53,391 nucleotides of DNA from Plectonema radiosum NIES-515 (GTDB taxonomy: Bacteria; Cyanobacteriota; Cyanobacteriia; Cyanobacteriales; Nostocaceae): positions 1 through 53,391 of the forward strand of contig NZ_JAOWRF010000353.1 of the NCBI RefSeq assembly GCF_025753815.1, in the 5' to 3' direction. Each line of letters begins with the position of its first letter. Within the stretch, counting starts at the first letter, position 1. The notes under the pieces are model-generated. The model made no database searches and was not told the DNA's origin. It saw nothing but the letters and a program-made list of their open reading frames with translations. Made by a program: the position numbers and the translations under genes. This document shows positions 45,954 through 53,299 of this stretch, piece by piece.

Positions 45954-46988
45954 ATGACTTTATCAGAATCTAGATATGTACCGAGTAATGCACCATTTCA
46001 AATGTCTGCAATGGAATGGATACACGCTTATTGGATGTCGCGGTGTGTTTATGTAGTGGCTAAACTTGGCATTGCAGATTTACTTCAGGAAAGCCCTCAG
46101 AACTGCGATACTTTGGCAACTCTTACCAACACCAATGGTGATGCACTTTATCGGATATTGCGAGCCTTAGCAAGTGTTGGCATTTTTGCAGAAGTTAAAC
46201 CGCGTTATTTTGGGTTAACTCCATTAGCAGATAATTTACAAAGTAACCACCCTGAGTCGGTTCGGGCTATGGCAATTTTAAGGGGTGAGGAGCATTATTA
46301 CAAAGCTTGGGGCGATTTGATGTACAGTTTACAGACTGGAGAAAGTGCTTTTGAGCGTTTGTATGGCATGGATTTATTTCAGTACAATGACCAAGATTCT
46401 ACCCAAGGTGAAATTTTTGACCGCGCAATGGCAGAGTCTCAAGAGGAAAATGCTTTAGTATTAGAGGCTTATGATTTTTCCTCTATTGATAAGTTGGTTG
46501 ATATTGGTGGCGGTAAAGGTCATTTACTAGCTACCGTTCTCCAAGCCTACCCTAGGATAACAGGGATACTATTTGACCGTCCAGATGTAGTTGAGCGAGC
46601 TAAAAACTCTTGGGATTCAGCTTTGAGAAATCGCTGCGAATTTATCGGGGGAAGTTTCTTTGAGACTATTCCCATAGAAGCAGATGCTTATATCTTCAAG
46701 CATATTATCCAAGACTGGGACGATGAGCGATCGCTCACCATTCTGCAACGCTGTCATCAAGCCATGAAAGCACAAGATAGATTGTTGGTAATAGACTTTG
46801 TAATTCCACCAGGAAACGAGTTTTATGGCAGTAAGTTTATAGACGTAAATATGTTGGTTATGTGTCCTGGTGGACGCATCCGCACAGAAGAAGAATTTCA
46901 AGAGCTATTTAAAGCCGCAGGGTTCATAATAACTAAAATTATCCCAACTGAATCGGAGGTAAGCATTATTGAAGCAGTTAGGAATTGA
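45954..46988 (+). CDS. SAM-dependent O-methyltransferase (plant-type fold)
   Basis: About 344 residues from ATG 45954, chosen because GAGG at 45944-45947 stands six bases upstream; an ATG at 45942 is also in frame. An N-terminal winged-helix dimerisation domain (about 15-100) is followed by the SAM fold: VDIGGGKGHL, then FDRPDV, and the catalytic His segment KHIIQDWDD. This family methylates phenolic and enolic hydroxyls. If it acts on the salicyl or another catecholic oxygen it would block an iron ligand, so an alcohol or enol made by a P450 or the PKS is another candidate. Last gene of the array. Confidence 0.87.
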   Translation: MTLSESRYVPSNAPFQMSAMEWIHAYWMSRCVYVVAKLGIADLLQESPQNCDTLATLTNTNGDALYRILRALASVGIFAEVKPRYFGLTPLADNLQSNHPESVRAMAILRGEEHYYKAWGDLMYSLQTGESAFERLYGMDLFQYNDQDSTQGEIFDRAMAESQEENALVLEAYDFSSIDKLVDIGGGKGHLLATVLQAYPRITGILFDRPDVVERAKNSWDSALRNRCEFIGGSFFETIPIEADAYIFKHIIQDWDDERSLTILQRCHQAMKAQDRLLVIDFVIPPGNEFYGSKFIDVNMLVMCPGGRIRTEEEFQELFKAAGFIITKIIPTESEVSIIEAVRN

Positions 46989-47095
46989 AGAATCATGGCT
47001 GGACACTGACTTATACACAGCAAGCCGCCCCTAGGTAGCGCATCAGACCAAACTCTGGCTATTTTAGCACTTACGGAAATACTCAACCCACCCCT

Positions 47096-47115
47096 GGGTA
47101 ATTGGGAAATTACCC
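47096..47115. terminator. Perfect 8-bp hairpin after the last biosynthetic gene
   Basis: GGGTAATT (47096-47103) and AATTACCC (47108-47115) pair perfectly around a GGGA loop. It lies about 110 bases after the O-methyltransferase stop. There is no U-run on either side, so an intrinsic terminator is only one possibility. Confidence 0.3.
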
Positions 47116-47157
47116 GTGGATTATATCCAATTCAATAGTTCATAAGTACTATACTTG

Positions 47158-48052
47158 TCACTGGTGGACACCAATAACACGACTTTGCCATGCCTGGTAA
47201 ATCACGTTCCGTTCATCTTTCGGCTGGATAAACTGATACACTCTTTCGCGCTTATCTCTACTCCCCATCCTGCTAACGTAGGATAACTTCAACCCCAATT
47301 TACTCAGCAACCTCTGGATAATAGCAATCCCGCTCAACCCCTCAGAAACAGAAACCCCCAAATAGTCGCGGATAAAATACCGATGCTGGACAGCCAAAGC
47401 CTTCAACTTCTGCAACTCTACATCAGAACCGCGAAACATTATCCCTGGCGTGAGGAAATAACGAATATTTAATTCTTCTAACAACAATACAGCAGGCAAT
47501 AACTGCCCACGGTTAAAATCTGGCTTCCAAAGGGCATTTTCCCCTGCCTCCATTTGAGCTTTTGCCTTGGAGCGATCGCGTTCTGCAAGATATTCCCGTC
47601 CCATCGTGATAAAATAATGCAACCGCAATTGAGGATACCAGTTGTCATCATCTTTCTCAACAAGCCCATCTGTCACCTCAACCCCGTAACGCTCTTTAAG
47701 TAATGCTTTTCGCTCCTGGTATCGTTCAGTTTTAGTTTTGGCTTTTTTGTCTTGTAATTTCTTAAATACTCGTAAGGTGTTCTACCTTCGAGGGATTTGA
47801 CATTGAGATGGAAAATTTCTTGATCAACTTGGAGCAAGAACAATCAAAATTGCCCCTTCTTCTACAGGATTTGACATTGAGATGGAAAATTTCTTGATCA
47901 ACTCCACTTTCAAGCCATTCTTGAAAGTGTTGGGATTCTGCGTATGAAATAGCGAGCGCGTTCATATCCCCCTCCAATTTATGAGCTATTTGGCATAGGT
48001 GCATGAAAATTGAGCGGCAAATTGAAGATATGCCGCGCTTTAAGTTATTCAT
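47158..48052 (-). pseudogene. C-terminal remnant of a plasmid replication protein (CyRepA1-like)
   Basis: Two frames on the minus strand read as one protein. The upstream part holds HFQEWLESGVDQEIFHLN. The downstream part continues with a segment ending TPYEYL, a Lys-rich helix, VTDGLVEKDDDNWYPQL and RYFLTPGIMFRGSD to the stop at 47158. From memory this resembles the C-terminal end of large cyanobacterial plasmid replication proteins (CyRepA1/DUF3854 type). The frame is broken by a 74-base duplication (37-base direct repeat) and a stop at 47782-47784. The N-terminal Toprim/helicase part is missing, so it is a fragment and cannot be functional. It marks the boundary with plasmid-type sequence. 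Confidence 0.45.
47793..47903. repeat. 37-bp direct repeat with 37-bp spacer
   Basis: The words starting GGATTTGACATTGAGATGG at 47793-47829 and 47867-47903 are identical over 37 bases, separated by 37 different bases. One copy belongs to the replication-protein reading frame, so this is a local duplication that broke the gene. Confidence 0.85.
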
Positions 48053-48059
48053 GCTAGTT

Positions 48060-48510
48060 CAATCAAATTTTTCACATCCTTGCGGATAAATATAGCTATC
48101 GCACAAGCCAGAAACGCAAAAAAGGTGGAAAATCCCGGAGAAGCTATGCTGTTTGGGAAGAAAACGAGGTAGTGCCGATATTAGCCTTAGAAATGGTATC
48201 CCACACTCCAGGGGACGAATACGACGAGAAATTGGAAATATATCAGAAACTTGGCGTACTTTACTACATTATTTATAATCCAGAATTTTGGTTGCGCGAT
48301 CGCCATCAACCATTTTAAGTTTACAAATTGGTAGATGAGAATTATCGACTACAAATTGGGGAACCATTATGGATGCCAGAAAGAAGAAGCTTTTTTAGTT
48401 GCCTAGATTTAGAATTATTGGCTTGTTTTTATGTAGCAAATCAATTTCTCAGAGTCAGCCAAGAAGACTATCTAGAATCCCCAGAGCGTTTCGCCTCAGG
48501 CAGCATTTGA
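48060..48510 (+). pseudogene. Broken Uma2-family endonuclease gene (DUF820)
   Basis: Reading with two corrections gives the Uma2 core: SRRSYAVWEENEVVP, then a +1 shift at 48180, then LEMVSHTPGDEYDEKLEIYQ, LYYIIYNPEFW and RDRHQPF. A TAA at 48316-48318 stands where Glu is expected, and VYKLVDENYRLQIGEPLWMPE follows. After that the similarity ends. Uma2 proteins are PD-(D/E)XK-fold proteins that are greatly expanded in cyanobacteria. This copy has a frameshift, a nonsense codon and lost ends. The 3' part overlaps the antisense small gene at 48468. Confidence 0.65.
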
Positions 48511-48647
48511 CCGAGGTATCCCCCGACACCGACTTTCGCCAAGTCCCCAAAGGTTGGGCGGAAGTTGTGGTCTGCGATCGCCAGCACCAAGGCTCCGATT
48601 ACCAAAATAATTACAACCACAGAGCGAACGGTAATACGTAACGGCAT
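48468..48647 (-). CDS. Small membrane protein, 59 residues, last of a five-gene operon
   Basis: It starts at ATG 48647, three bases after the upstream gene's stop; GAGGG in that gene's end serves as ribosome-binding site. Residues 9-25 form one hydrophobic helix (VVVIILVIGALVLAIA), followed by a polar tail with a Gly-rich VGVGGYLG stretch. I do not recognise the family. The tight spacing and good ribosome-binding site make it a real gene. Phage/plasmid holin-like or conjugation-pore-type small proteins have this look, but no function is assigned. Confidence 0.55.
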   Translation of the reverse strand: MPLRITVRSVVVIILVIGALVLAIADHNFRPTFGDLAKVGVGGYLGQMLPEAKRSGDSR

Positions 48648-48650
48648 TTA

Positions 48651-48959
48651 TTAGCCCTCACCCGATTTTGGCTTGTATCTCAATTCAAGTTTTAACTCCT
48701 TAATTTCATCCCAAAGCCGACCAGACTTATGGTCAATTTTTTCCTCCAGTGCGCGCAATAGATAATCCACCTGCTCCTTCCGTTCTGCGTAAATCGCACA
48801 ATGTAACGCAAGGCTTCGCTCTAAAAGGTTTATTCGCTCGCTAACTGACTCTTTTAAATCTTCAATTGCATCGTAAATTGCAGCCTCAACCTGAAATAAT
48901 CGGTAAACGACTACCACCAGTGCCACAAGAGCCAAAAGAATATCAAGATTATTTTTCAT
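48651..48959 (-). CDS. Membrane-anchored coiled-coil protein, 102 residues
   Basis: The N-terminus is one transmembrane helix (about residues 5-25, LDILLALVALVVVVY). A long charged helix follows, likely a coiled coil (about 26-95), and the tail is short and basic. It sits five bases after the 54-residue gene and three before the 59-residue gene on the same strand. I do not recognise the family. Its shape would suit a membrane-tethered partner of the neighbouring tiny proteins. Confidence 0.6.
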   Translation of the reverse strand: MKNNLDILLALVALVVVVYRLFQVEAAIYDAIEDLKESVSERINLLERSLALHCAIYAERKEQVDYLLRALEEKIDHKSGRLWDEIKELKLELRYKPKSGEG

Positions 48960-48964
48960 TAATT

Positions 48965-49129
48965 TTAAAATAACAAAGTTATATTTTTTAAAGGCGCGGT
49001 CATTTGTCCGCCTGGATCAAAATTAAAATTTTGAAACTGAGCTTTAGATTTCAACTCAGGCTCTTGAAATCCAAAGTTAAATCCAGGTTTTTGGGCTTGA
49101 AAAGGTTGTTGCTCCGGTTGCCCAAACAT
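48965..49129 (-). CDS. Small Phe/Gln-rich protein, 54 residues
   Basis: It starts at ATG 49129, overlapping the previous stop by one base (TAATG). The sequence is unusual: Phe, Gln, Pro and Gly make up most of the first 40 residues, with FGQPEQQPF and FNFGFQEPE, and there is no hydrophobic helix. It is probably disordered. The coupling to its neighbours is the main evidence that it is real. Function unknown. Confidence 0.45.
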   Translation of the reverse strand: MFGQPEQQPFQAQKPGFNFGFQEPELKSKAQFQNFNFDPGGQMTAPLKNITLLF

Positions 49130-49437
49130 TAAGCAGCAGTCTTAAAGCTTGAAGGGATTTGTGCGTCAGATAAAGGTTGGGCATAAGTCCATATGTTATT
49201 AGCGCTAGCAAGATGATCCGGGCTAATAACTACAGAAAGTCGGATTAATGCGCGATGTTTGTTATCAGCTTCTACATAAAAAATTCCGCTTTGAGCAACT
49301 CTTTGACTATATCCAGGTGCCTCAAGTGCTGTGGCAGTTAAATTGATTGCAGATAAAGACATTCCTACCCAGACCGCTAACTTTTCTAAAGAATCGATAT
49401 TGGAAGGAATATCTGTAGCTGGATTTAAAGCGGTCAT
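49129..49437 (-). CDS. Unrecognised 102-residue protein of the plasmid small-gene operon
   Basis: A soluble mixed alpha/beta protein, with a helical N-terminal half (SLEKLAVWVGMSLSAINLTA) and a beta-like centre (GIFYVEADNKHRALIRLSVV). No catalytic motif is visible. It lies 39 bases after the 86-residue gene and overlaps the 54-residue gene by one base. No function can be given. Confidence 0.55.
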   Translation of the reverse strand: MTALNPATDIPSNIDSLEKLAVWVGMSLSAINLTATALEAPGYSQRVAQSGIFYVEADNKHRALIRLSVVISPDHLASANNIWTYAQPLSDAQIPSSFKTAA

Positions 49438-49476
49438 AGTTTTGGAAAATAAAAATATAAATCTGTTTTAATCGTC

Positions 49477-49737
49477 TCAGATTAATTTCTTAATTTCCTG
49501 GGGAGATTGATTCCGTGCGATCGCCCTCACCACCGCTTGATAGTTTCCCAAAGCTTTGAGCGATCGCACGGAGCCTATATGGCACCGACGAATTTTGCGT
49601 CCCTCCATCCAGCAGTAACGCCAATAGTAATATTTTTTCTGGTTGCGTTCCACCCAATATTCTTCAGTGGAAAGAAGTATTGAGAAGCGATCGCGCAAGC
49701 TTAGGGTTTGAACATTGATCCGGTCTTGCGGCTGCAC
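49477..49737 (-). CDS. Small basic aromatic-rich protein, 86 residues, first of the operon
   Basis: It is rich in Tyr, Trp, Arg and Lys (YYYWRYCWMEGRKIRRCHIG in the centre), which suggests nucleic-acid binding, and ends in a short helix with a QSPQEIKKLI tail. It heads the minus-strand operon of five small genes. Its 5' end overlaps an opposing frame by about 30 bases. I do not recognise the family. A plasmid-encoded regulator is possible but not shown. Confidence 0.5.
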   Translation of the reverse strand: MQPQDRINVQTLSLRDRFSILLSTEEYWVERNQKKYYYWRYCWMEGRKIRRCHIGSVRSLKALGNYQAVVRAIARNQSPQEIKKLI

Positions 49738-50355
49738 GCTGATTGGCTTTGCGATATTGCTTTAATCGAGCAGCGGATAGAAAAAGATATTGCTTGGCTA
49801 CTAACTGATGACGGCTTCAAAATCTATAACCAGATTTTTGACTTATTTGGTTTTGGGTTACGAGTGCGATCGCGCTTGCTGAGTCGCATTTATCCCTTTG
49901 AGGCTTTTTTAAGTGCCGATGGCAAACCACTGATTGAGCATGAAGTCAGAGAAGTTAAAAAAGTTGAAAAGGAACGCCGGGACGGGGTGAATGTAATTAA
50001 AGCTTTTCCCGGAGATATCAAACGACGCGATGCATTTAAAATGAGAATCGGTATGGGGACAGTGCTGGAGCAGTCTGGTGATGAGTTGATTGAAAAAGCA
50101 TCAGGTTCAGCGCTGTGTCGAATGGCGTTGTGGCAGTATGTTTTGTGCCAAGTGGAAACTGGGAAATTAAAACCAAACTCAGTTACAAAGCGACTTCTAG
50201 ACTATAAGGATAGTTTAAAGAATCTGACAACCCCTCAAGGCAAGCAGCTACTCAACGGTAAGCACTTGCAGGGTAAACTTATGGCGAAAGTCGCGAATAT
50301 GCTTTTTGACGAATTGGTGACTGTGCGATCGCGCACCCAACTAACAACTAACTAG
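49708..50355 (+). CDS. Possible C-terminal part of an IS110-like transposase
   Basis: About 215 residues from TTG 49708; a stop (TAG, 49702-49704) lies just upstream, so the front is probably missing. The sequence has a helical coiled segment (LIEQRIEKDIAWLL), a Gly/Phe/Leu segment, and a RRDAFKMRIGMGTVLEQSGDE region followed by SALCRMALWQYVL. That order recalls the Transposase_20 end of IS110-family proteins. The match is weak and from memory; another plasmid protein is possible. The C-terminus is Lys-rich. If it is a transposase, the catalytic DEDD domain is absent and the protein would be inactive. Confidence 0.35.
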   Translation: MNIDPVLRLHADWLCDIALIEQRIEKDIAWLLTDDGFKIYNQIFDLFGFGLRVRSRLLSRIYPFEAFLSADGKPLIEHEVREVKKVEKERRDGVNVIKAFPGDIKRRDAFKMRIGMGTVLEQSGDELIEKASGSALCRMALWQYVLCQVETGKLKPNSVTKRLLDYKDSLKNLTTPQGKQLLNGKHLQGKLMAKVANMLFDELVTVRSRTQLTTN

Positions 50356-50512
50356 AGTGAAGAAGTAGTCTGTAGGGGAGGCTTGAAATTATACCTGCGA
50401 GAAGTTAGATGCACTGAGTTGTATAAATTCCTGACTGAGTTTTTAACACTAGAGGAGCAAGACTATTTTTTTGTAAAAATTCTAATTGAAAAATTAAAAG
50501 AGGAACAAAGCA

Positions 50513-51139
50513 ATGAATCTGTCAACAGCAGTGCAGCAGCTTGAAATTTCAATTTCTGATTTCAAAGCAATTTGTCAAGTTTTAGATATTGACATCACTG
50601 ACAACTCAACTAGCAATGAAAGCTTCCTCAAGGTAAAGGCATTCATCGCAGCTTGTAAAGAAAAGAGTGTGAGTATTGCTGAGGGTATTCAAGAATTGTT
50701 GAATTTGAAAAGTGAAGCCCAAACCCAACAACAAATAATGGGTGAAAGATTTAACCTGGATGAGTTTTTCAAACAGCGTATTGGTGTTGACCCCCAACAA
50801 CTAAATCCTGGCGGCTACCATTTCGATTTGTACCAACTCCTTCTTAAATCGGAGTCAATTTCTCAAGTTGGTTATGCGCTATTTAGAGAAGCTTTCCTGC
50901 GTCAAACCCAGGACTTAATTATGAATGGGGTGGGAGAATCTGAAATCCATCAAAATCAAACAGTTGGTGGTTTTGATAACGTTTTTGGAGATATTGAAGC
51001 GGAGTTTGAACGCAATTTTTTGGGAACTTCGGTGAATTGGGGAAAAGGAGAACACCCGATGTTGGCAGCATCCAAGCAAGCATCCCTACCAGAGGCACAA
51101 AACAAGAGTACATCACAGTCCTCTTCGCAGAAGAAATAG
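50513..51139 (+). CDS. Unrecognised 208-residue plasmid-type protein
   Basis: It starts at ATG 50513 after GAGGAA, a good ribosome-binding site. Residues 1-65 are helical with a HTH-like look (AVQQLEISISDFKAICQVL), a coiled region follows (60-85), and the tail is low-complexity Ser/Gln/Lys (SQSSSQKK). No membrane helix is present. The gene opens a plus-strand run that continues with two membrane proteins and an ATPase remnant, an order like conjugation or plasmid-maintenance operons. No function is assigned. Confidence 0.55.
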   Translation: MNLSTAVQQLEISISDFKAICQVLDIDITDNSTSNESFLKVKAFIAACKEKSVSIAEGIQELLNLKSEAQTQQQIMGERFNLDEFFKQRIGVDPQQLNPGGYHFDLYQLLLKSESISQVGYALFREAFLRQTQDLIMNGVGESEIHQNQTVGGFDNVFGDIEAEFERNFLGTSVNWGKGEHPMLAASKQASLPEAQNKSTSQSSSQKK

Positions 51140-51156
51140 TTGATGCTGTCCCAAAA

Positions 51157-51492
51157 TTGGCAACTCAGACTGTACAAGTATTAGCACCAACAATTAATCA
51201 AGTTGTAATCACTGATCGCCAAACAGTCACAAATGTTATGACCGAGGGTGGAGTTGTTGCGACGATTGCAGCGATTACGACAACAAGCACAGTTGCGATG
51301 ATTGCGATCGCCATAACCTCTCCCCCAAAACCAGTTTTCTTGAAGATTATGGCTGCGGGGATTGGTGGGGTTATTTTAGGAAGTATTTTAGCAACACTAA
51401 TTCTTCGGCACTACAGAAAGGAGATTTTGAGGAATGATGCAATCCCAACATCCACCGTCAAATTATCAAAACAATCAACAAAATTTAGATGA
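51157..51492 (+). CDS. Small protein with two transmembrane helices
   Basis: The open frame reaches back to 51037, but that would overlap the preceding gene by about 100 bases; the TTG at 51157 gives 111 residues and is preferred, without a clear ribosome-binding site. Two hydrophobic helices (about GGVVATIAAITTTSTVAMIA and KIMAAGIGGVILGSILATLI) flank a short loop, and the tail is basic. Its 3' end overlaps the next gene. The topology fits a small component of a membrane complex. Function unknown. Confidence 0.45.
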   Translation: MATQTVQVLAPTINQVVITDRQTVTNVMTEGGVVATIAAITTTSTVAMIAIAITSPPKPVFLKIMAAGIGGVILGSILATLILRHYRKEILRNDAIPTSTVKLSKQSTKFR

Positions 51493-52150
51493 TTTTGATT
51501 CCGTCTGGGTGCCGAATCCGCTTGGGCAAACGTCTGTAAATTCCTCTCCCACAGGATTAATCGACATCATCAAATCGGGGAGTTTGGATTCCTTACTAAC
51601 TAATCCTTGGTTGGTATCGATATTTGTGGCAACGGTAATTTCCATTGCGATCGCCACTATTGCAACAGTATTAGCTGGTCAACGTTCAACAGAACTGACT
51701 CCTGAACAGCAAGCACAGCGGTTTACGAAAACACTGTTGGTATTGTCGGGAAAGAAAAAGGAAGCGGCAAAACATCCAAACTGGGCTATTTAATCGGCGA
51801 ACACATCAAACTCGGTCATTTGGTATGGATGGTTAATCCCTTTGCAAAGGGTCAACATTGGAAGGGAATTAAGGTGTTTGGACGGGGTTATAATTTCCTC
51901 GAAGCGACTAACGCCATCCGCGAATTTACTCGCATTGCGTTTTGGAGAATTGCTGAGGCTGGCGATGAAACAAAGGAATACGAACCCTTTGAGGACTACC
52001 ATTTGAATCTTGCCCCTCTTATGAAATGTCCAATTATTCCAGTGAAATCGATGCTATTGATTCGACTGTAATGCCCAAATTCTGGGAAGCAGTGGTGCAA
52101 TTTTTGAGACAAGCAAATATCCCCGTATCCTTCTTTGTGGACACCAATTA
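51434..52150 (+). pseudogene. Frameshifted membrane-anchored P-loop ATPase
   Basis: It starts at ATG 51434 or 51437 after GAGGA. A polar N-terminus (60 residues) and one transmembrane helix (WLVSIFVATVISIAIATIAT) lead into LLVLSGKK. There the frame breaks at an A-run (51757-51762 region). In the shifted frame the sequence continues GSGKTSKLGYLIG, so the intact protein would have the Walker A motif GKKGSGKTS. It goes on with VWMVNPFAKGQHWKGIKV and a helical part, shifts again near the C-run at 52013-52016, and continues with SSEIDAID and MPKFWEAVVQFLRQ. It is therefore an inactivated ATPase, perhaps of the conjugation coupling/FtsK-HerA kind. Confidence 0.5.
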
Positions 52151-52178
52151 TGTTGGCGCAGCCTCTCGTAGAGAAGAA
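52151..52178. repeat. Nostoc-type dispersed repeat
   Basis: TTGGCGCAGCCTCTCGTAGA and flank match, from memory, a widespread Nostoc repeat. TCTCGTAGAGAAG (52164-52176) is shared with the insert in NRPS 3. It interrupts the end of the ATPase-like frame. Confidence 0.6.
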
Positions 52179-52179
52179 G

Positions 52180-52830
52180 TTGATGATGACTACAACTACA
52201 GCGATCGCTCCCACAACAATCGTTGGCACAACCGCGCTTATCGTGCTGGCAGATATGCCAGGAATGCTTACGATTGCGGGCAAAACTACAGTCGCGGGAT
52301 TACACCAGCGATGGAAAATGGGGCGAGTGCTGCGATCGCAACTCTAGGCACTGTAGCAAATCACACTAATCCTTTCCGTCCCTGGCGTTGGCGAAGCCTC
52401 TCGAAGAGAATCGTTTGCGTTCTGGAGCATGGGTATTGGAACTTTAGTAGTTGGCGGATGGGTGGCTCAATTTTTCCTGGGTGGAGTGATTGCCACTCGC
52501 AATCCCCGACAATTACCCCAGAACGCACCAACCGCAGTCAGATTTGGTCATGGTGTTGTGAATGCTGGTAAACCTGTGACAACTGGAGTGTGGAATGGAT
52601 TTGGACAAGTTGCCCTAGGTGCAGGGGATAGTTTGGATAGGGCAGTGCGTTTGCAAACCGTTGATTCCGATAACTGGCAGCAACCACCAGTTACAGTAAG
52701 ACGACAGCAGCAACCAACTACTACTTTACCGTTGACCAATTGGACTGGTGATGGCAGCTATCACAGGACTTACGCAACTGTCACAACCAAAGCGAATGGG
52801 AAGGGGTATGAAACGGTGACGCTTCAGTAG
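52180..52830 (+). pseudogene. Membrane-protein gene split by a repeat insertion
   Basis: Before the repeat at 52384-52410 one frame gives an Arg/Asn/Tyr-rich segment (RAYRAGRYARNAYDCG, then ATLGTVANHTNPFRPW). After the repeat another frame continues with SFAFWSMGIGTLVVGGWVAQ, a hydrophobic helix, and a Gln/Thr-rich soluble tail to 830 bases. The repeat seems to have been inserted with a length that changes the frame. The tail part (from 52429) could still be expressed as 133 residues. No family is recognised; context suggests a conjugation or plasmid membrane protein. Confidence 0.4.
52384..52410. repeat. Nostoc-type dispersed repeat
   Basis: GGCGTTGGCGAAGCCTCTCG followed by AAGAGAA, a variant of the repeat at 52151-52178. 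It sits exactly where the reading frame of the host gene changes. Confidence 0.6.
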
Positions 52831-52858
52831 CGTAGTGGTTTCCATGTGAGGTTGGTGA

Positions 52859-53299
52859 GGAAATAAATCGGGTGTCTTAAGCGCAGGCGATCGCTATGCT
52901 GGGGCATACATCAACGGTTTTGGTTCCGAAGAATGGTCTGTAATGCCGACATTGCAGGACTTTCTCGGTTTCTGCTCCCACGAACGATTGCGGTTAGATT
53001 CCTTGACTTGCGACACCAAAGCAGCTTTAGAAACAATTAGGTTGCGTCTACGATTCTGGCTTTCATCACGGGTTGGGCAATCTTTATCACAACCCTCGAC
53101 CTTCCGCAGCGATGCGCGTTTACTCATTTTTGCCTTGCGTAATTTATCCAACGATGAAGATGCAGCAATTTTAAGTTTGAGTGCTTATAGTGCTGAGACC
53201 TATGAGCAAAAGTCACAGATGCATGGGACAAGTAGGTTAGAGTTGGGTATCATTGATGACCTAGGAACAAGTAAAGAGCCTAAAGCCAGAAGACTTTAA
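52859..53299 (+). pseudogene. VirB4/TraC-like ATPase fragment
   Basis: The frame opens after a stop near 52858 and reads LSAGDRYAGAYINGFGSEEW, then MPTLQDFLGF and a helical segment ending in RLLIFALRNLSNDEDAAILSLSAYSA (about 53190). This resembles the part of conjugative VirB4/TraC-type ATPases between Walker A and Walker B. After SAYSA the resemblance stops and IS-like sequence follows. The Walker motifs are not in this piece. It is therefore an internal fragment, cut on the right by a mobile element. The assignment is from general resemblance only. Confidence 0.35.

Noticed and set aside
5891-46988. Anachelin-type pathway (salicyl-containing cyanobacterial siderophore)
   Set aside because: The Cy domain with Cys-like code, the Dab and beta-alanine supply genes and the domain order do not fit anachelin's Ser/Thr/Tyr-derived structure.
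47793-47903. Possible mini-CRISPR (37-bp repeat, 37-bp spacer)
   Set aside because: Only two repeats, one belongs to a protein-coding frame, there is no dyad typical of cyanobacterial repeats, and no cas gene is near. A local duplication explains it better.
51996-52283. Minus-strand frame with a hydrophobic stretch opposite the ATPase/membrane pseudogenes
   Set aside because: Antisense to Thr/Ala-rich sequence; no ribosome-binding site, and the plus-strand frames explain the region better.
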